Shown here: positions 61,857-64,000 of the stretch, in pieces
How positions within the stretch are numbered: the stretch's first letter is position 1
How the letters are laid out: the number at the start of each line of letters is the position of its first letter
NCBI GenBank assembly: GCA_023387815.1
Contig: JAEWHK010000005.1
Location: 1-64,000, forward strand
Source of the DNA: Pseudomonadota bacterium
GTDB lineage: Bacteria > Pseudomonadota > Gammaproteobacteria > Burkholderiales > Burkholderiaceae_B
DNA: 64,000 bases
Direction of reading: 5' to 3'
Translations under genes and position numbers: made by a program
The notes under the pieces: generated by a model
Told to the model about the DNA's origin: nothing
The model's input: the letters and a program-made list of their open reading frames with translations, nothing else
Database searches by the model: none

Positions 61857-62834
61857 ATGGATCCGTCAATCATCTTCCTCGCGATACTGATCATACTTGT
61901 ACTGGTTTTTCTGGCTAAATCAACGGCGATCGTGCCGCAGCAGCACGCCTGGATCATTGAACGCCTGGGACGCTATGATCGCACGCTGTCACCGGGTCTG
62001 CGCTTTATTATTCCCTTCGTAGACCGGGTCGCGTACAAGCATTCACTCAAGGAAATTCCGCTGGATGTTCCAAGCCAGATCTGCATTACGCGCGACAACA
62101 CACAGTTGCAGGTTGACGGTGTCATTTATTTTCAGGTGACCGATCCCAAGCTTGCGTCTTACGGTTCATCCAACTATATCTCGGCAATTACCCAGCTGGC
62201 ACAAACGACCTTGCGTTCTGTTATCGGACGTATGGAGCTGGATAAGACATTTGAAGAACGGGAAGCGATCAACAGCACCATTGTTTCATCACTGGATGAA
62301 GCAGCCACCAACTGGGGTGTGAAGGTCCTGCGTTATGAAATCAAGGATCTGACACCGCCCAACGAGATCCTGCGTGCCATGCAGGCGCAGATTACCGCCG
62401 AAAGGGAAAAACGGGCGCTGATTGCCGCATCAGAAGGTCGCCGCCAGGAACAGATCAATATTGCAACAGGTGAGCGTGAAGCCGCCATTGCCCGATCCGA
62501 AGGTGAAAAACAGGCGCAAATCAACCAGGCAGAAGGTGAGGCCGCTGCCGTTATTGCCATCGCTGAAGCCACAGCGCAGGCGATCTCTCAGGTTGCGCGT
62601 TCAATTGAAGAACCCGGTGGCATGGCTGCCGTGAACCTTCGGGTTGCTGAAAATTATGTCGATGCGTTCGGCAACGTGGCCAAGAAAGGCAATACGCTTA
62701 TTCTGCCGGCCAATCTGGCAGATATCGGCGGTCTGATTGCCTCGGCCATGACGGTTGTGAAATCCACAGGAAATGGTGGATCCTCAAAGGCCGATTTAGC
62801 GGAGGATCTGCTGGATCCGTCCAGACGGCGCTGA
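61857..62834 (+). CDS. SPFH/stomatin family membrane protein (QmcA-like)
   Basis: A 325-residue protein (E. coli QmcA has 305). One N-terminal membrane anchor (residues about 5-23) precedes the SPFH domain with VPQQHAWIIERLGRYDRTLSPGLRFIIP. A long charged coiled coil of Glu/Ala/Arg repeats occupies about residues 185-250 and builds ring oligomers, which contact the FtsH protease in E. coli. It forms a pair with the NfeD gene just upstream and ends before a hairpin shared with smpB. Confidence 0.93.
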   Translation: MDPSIIFLAILIILVLVFLAKSTAIVPQQHAWIIERLGRYDRTLSPGLRFIIPFVDRVAYKHSLKEIPLDVPSQICITRDNTQLQVDGVIYFQVTDPKLASYGSSNYISAITQLAQTTLRSVIGRMELDKTFEEREAINSTIVSSLDEAATNWGVKVLRYEIKDLTPPNEILRAMQAQITAEREKRALIAASEGRRQEQINIATGEREAAIARSEGEKQAQINQAEGEAAAVIAIAEATAQAISQVARSIEEPGGMAAVNLRVAENYVDAFGNVAKKGNTLILPANLADIGGLIASAMTVVKSTGNGGSSKADLAEDLLDPSRRR

Positions 62835-62848
62835 TAAAACAGTAAATA

Positions 62849-62880
62849 GATCACGTCCTGCGTTCGCGCAGGGCGTGATC
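62849..62880. terminator. UUCG-capped hairpin between the SPFH gene and smpB
   Basis: GATCACG-T-CCTGCG (62849-62862) pairs with CGCAGG-G-CGTGATC (62867-62880) around a TTCG tetraloop, with one T-G pair in the stem. The 14-bp stem stands between two convergent genes and could end or protect both transcripts. No long T run follows on either strand. Confidence 0.6.
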
Positions 62881-62914
62881 GAATTCATAAGCATTACGCA
62901 TTAAGCGTCACGCA

Positions 62915-63376
62915 TTACGAGTCTCGGCGGTGCGTGTCATGTTTCATGATGCGTTCTTTTTCGCGCTGCCAGTCTTTGTCGCGGGCGCTGTCCCGCTTGT
63001 CGTGCAGTTTTTTGCCTTTACCCAGGCCGAATTCCAGCTTGATCTTGCCATTTTTAAAGTGCAGGTTCAGTGGAACCAGCGTATAGCCCCGGATTTCTAC
63101 CTTCCCGATCAGCTTGTTGATTTCATTCTTGTGTAACAGCAGTTTACGGGTACGCGTGGCATTGGGATGAATATGCGTTGAGGCAGTGGCCAGGGGGCTG
63201 ACGTGCATGTTCAATAGCTGCAGTTCGCCGTCGCGCACAATGACGTAACTCTCGCCCAGCTGAACCCGGCCGGCACGAATAGACTTGACTTCCCAGCCTT
63301 CAAGAACGATGCCCGCCTCGAAGCGCTCTTCAATGAAATAGTCGTGGGTTGCCTTGCGATTGTCGGTAATGCTCAT
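62915..63376 (-). CDS. smpB: SsrA-binding protein SmpB
   Basis: A 153-residue tmRNA-binding protein (E. coli SmpB has 160) that brings tmRNA to stalled ribosomes. Family segments are EAGIVLEGWEVKSIRAGRVQL and the basic C-terminal tail KGKKLHDKRDSARDKDWQRE, which enters the empty mRNA channel. The frame extends to 63439, but the ATG at 63376 gives the standard start MSITDNRKATHDYF. The tmRNA gene ssrA was not found in the window. It is divergent from ratA, the usual arrangement. Confidence 0.96.
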   Translation of the reverse strand: MSITDNRKATHDYFIEERFEAGIVLEGWEVKSIRAGRVQLGESYVIVRDGELQLLNMHVSPLATASTHIHPNATRTRKLLLHKNEINKLIGKVEIRGYTLVPLNLHFKNGKIKLEFGLGKGKKLHDKRDSARDKDWQREKERIMKHDTHRRDS

Positions 63377-63397
63377 GTTTGATTTTATAAATGGGTT

Positions 63398-63418
63398 AGA
63401 CCCGTTAAAATAGGGTCT
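63398..63418. promoter_or_regulatory. Inverted repeat AGACCC/GGGTCT upstream of smpB
   Basis: AGACCC (63398-63403) and GGGTCT (63413-63418) flank the nine bases GTTAAAATA. The site lies 21 bases before the smpB ATG and within the region divergent from ratA. It could be an operator or part of the smpB leader. Confidence 0.35.
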
Positions 63419-63545
63419 GTCTGATCGCGCAAAACGCAATGATTTTACGCAATTGTAATTGAATCAACCTGCTTGTGCTGCTTGTTGTTTACACTGCAGG
63501 CGTATTTTGCCCACATCACCTGTTTACTGTCTGCCCTAAAAATAC

Positions 63546-63980
63546 ATGTCTACTACCGTTCATCGATCTGTTCTGCTTCCATATTCTGCCGCCAACATGT
63601 TTGACCTGGTTGCTGACGTAGAGAAATATCCCGAGTTCATGCCATGGTGCGGCGGTGCTCAGGTGCTGGAAAAAGACAGTGAAGGCATGACAGCCTCCAT
63701 CATGATCAGTTTTGCAGGTCTCAAGCAAAAATTCACCACCCGCAATACCCATCAATATCCAAACAAAATTCATTTGCACCTGGTGGACGGCCCGTTTTCG
63801 GCACTGAACGGTACCTGGGAGTTCATCGAGCTTGCGCCCGATGCCTGTAAGGTACAGTTCGCCCTGGATTATGCCTTCAACAGTCGATCTCTGGAAATGC
63901 TGGTAGGGCCGGTTTTTAACCGTATCGCCAACAGCTTCATTGACTCGTTTACCAAAAGGGCAGAGCAGGTTTATGCCTGA
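63546..63980 (+). CDS. ratA: RatA / coenzyme Q-binding START-domain protein
   Basis: A 144-residue START/Bet v 1-like protein (E. coli RatA has 158). The family opening with AANMFDLVADVEKYPEFMPWCGGAQVLE and the C-terminal LVGPVFNRIANSFIDSFTKRAE are present. The E. coli protein was reported to block 70S ribosome assembly as a toxin; relatives (COQ10) bind ubiquinone, so the true role may be in quinone use. It is divergent from smpB and its end overlaps a start codon for an RnfH-like protein. Confidence 0.9.
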   Translation: MSTTVHRSVLLPYSAANMFDLVADVEKYPEFMPWCGGAQVLEKDSEGMTASIMISFAGLKQKFTTRNTHQYPNKIHLHLVDGPFSALNGTWEFIELAPDACKVQFALDYAFNSRSLEMLVGPVFNRIANSFIDSFTKRAEQVYA

Positions 63981-64000
63981 AAAGACCATCTCTGTGACGC
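63973..64000 (+). CDS. RnfH-family protein, first codons only
   Basis: An ATG at 63973 overlaps the ratA stop by eight bases and opens MPEKTISVT before the window ends. RatA and RnfH (a ubiquitin-fold protein) form a conserved pair next to smpB, so this is most likely the rnfH start. Nine codons are too few for a call on sequence alone. Confidence 0.5.

Overview
The window is 64 kb of chromosomal core genome from a betaproteobacterium, most likely Burkholderiales, family Alcaligenaceae (Bordetella/Achromobacter/Advenella-like; the genus is a guess). Three things point there: a dihydrolipoamide dehydrogenase carrying its own N-terminal lipoyl domain inside an aceE-aceF-lpdA operon, the recG-oxyR pair, and the unbroken run rpsB-tsf-pyrH-frr-uppS-cdsA-dxr-rseP-bamA-skp-lpxD-fabZ-lpxA-lpxB-rnhB. 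GC content looks moderate. I see no insertion sequence, prophage, CRISPR array, rRNA or tRNA.

Layout. 1-3376: the end of a RidA protein, recG and oxyR. 3507-14627: a transport block, with a branched-chain amino-acid binding protein, a reverse-strand ugpBAEC glycerol-3-phosphate importer with a likely PhoB box, proC, a queuosine-precursor-type transporter, then livHMGF. 14797-21837 (reverse): a glutathione S-transferase, then a probable operon of histidine kinase, response regulator, folD, prlC and a Sco-type copper chaperone. 21838-28568: an intergenic region with a strong promoter and a palindrome, then the pyruvate dehydrogenase operon. 28708-33103: folC, a SPOR protein, cvpA, purF. 33195-35127: a MarR regulator with its own operator and a Bcr/CflA-type exporter. 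35210-39857 (reverse): map, glnD, marC-like, dsbB. 40203-55240: translation, isoprenoid/phospholipid and outer-membrane biogenesis genes. 55331-64000: a fatty acid desaturase, a SPOUT rRNA methyltransferase, the divergent ppsR/ppsA pair, an FKBP isomerase, an NfeD/SPFH pair, smpB, ratA and the first codons of rnfH.

How the genes work together. The 40-55 kb block links protein synthesis (S2, EF-Ts, RRF), undecaprenyl diphosphate and CDP-diacylglycerol synthesis, lipid A synthesis (LpxD, FabZ, LpxA, LpxB) and outer-membrane protein assembly (RseP, BamA, Skp): an envelope-building cluster. PDH, PpsA and PpsR set carbon flux around pyruvate. GlnD and the Liv transporter serve nitrogen supply; Ugp serves phosphate supply.

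I found no unknown multi-gene system. The points most worth a second look are regulatory or structural: an 11-bp-periodic PhoB-like repeat before ugpB, a palindrome between the two-component system and aceE, a terminator hairpin that contains the ribosome binding site of the TrmH-family gene, a perfect 11-bp inverted repeat between ppsR and ppsA, an inverted repeat over the MarR start site, an insertion in PrlC and a long hydrophilic N-terminus on the exporter.
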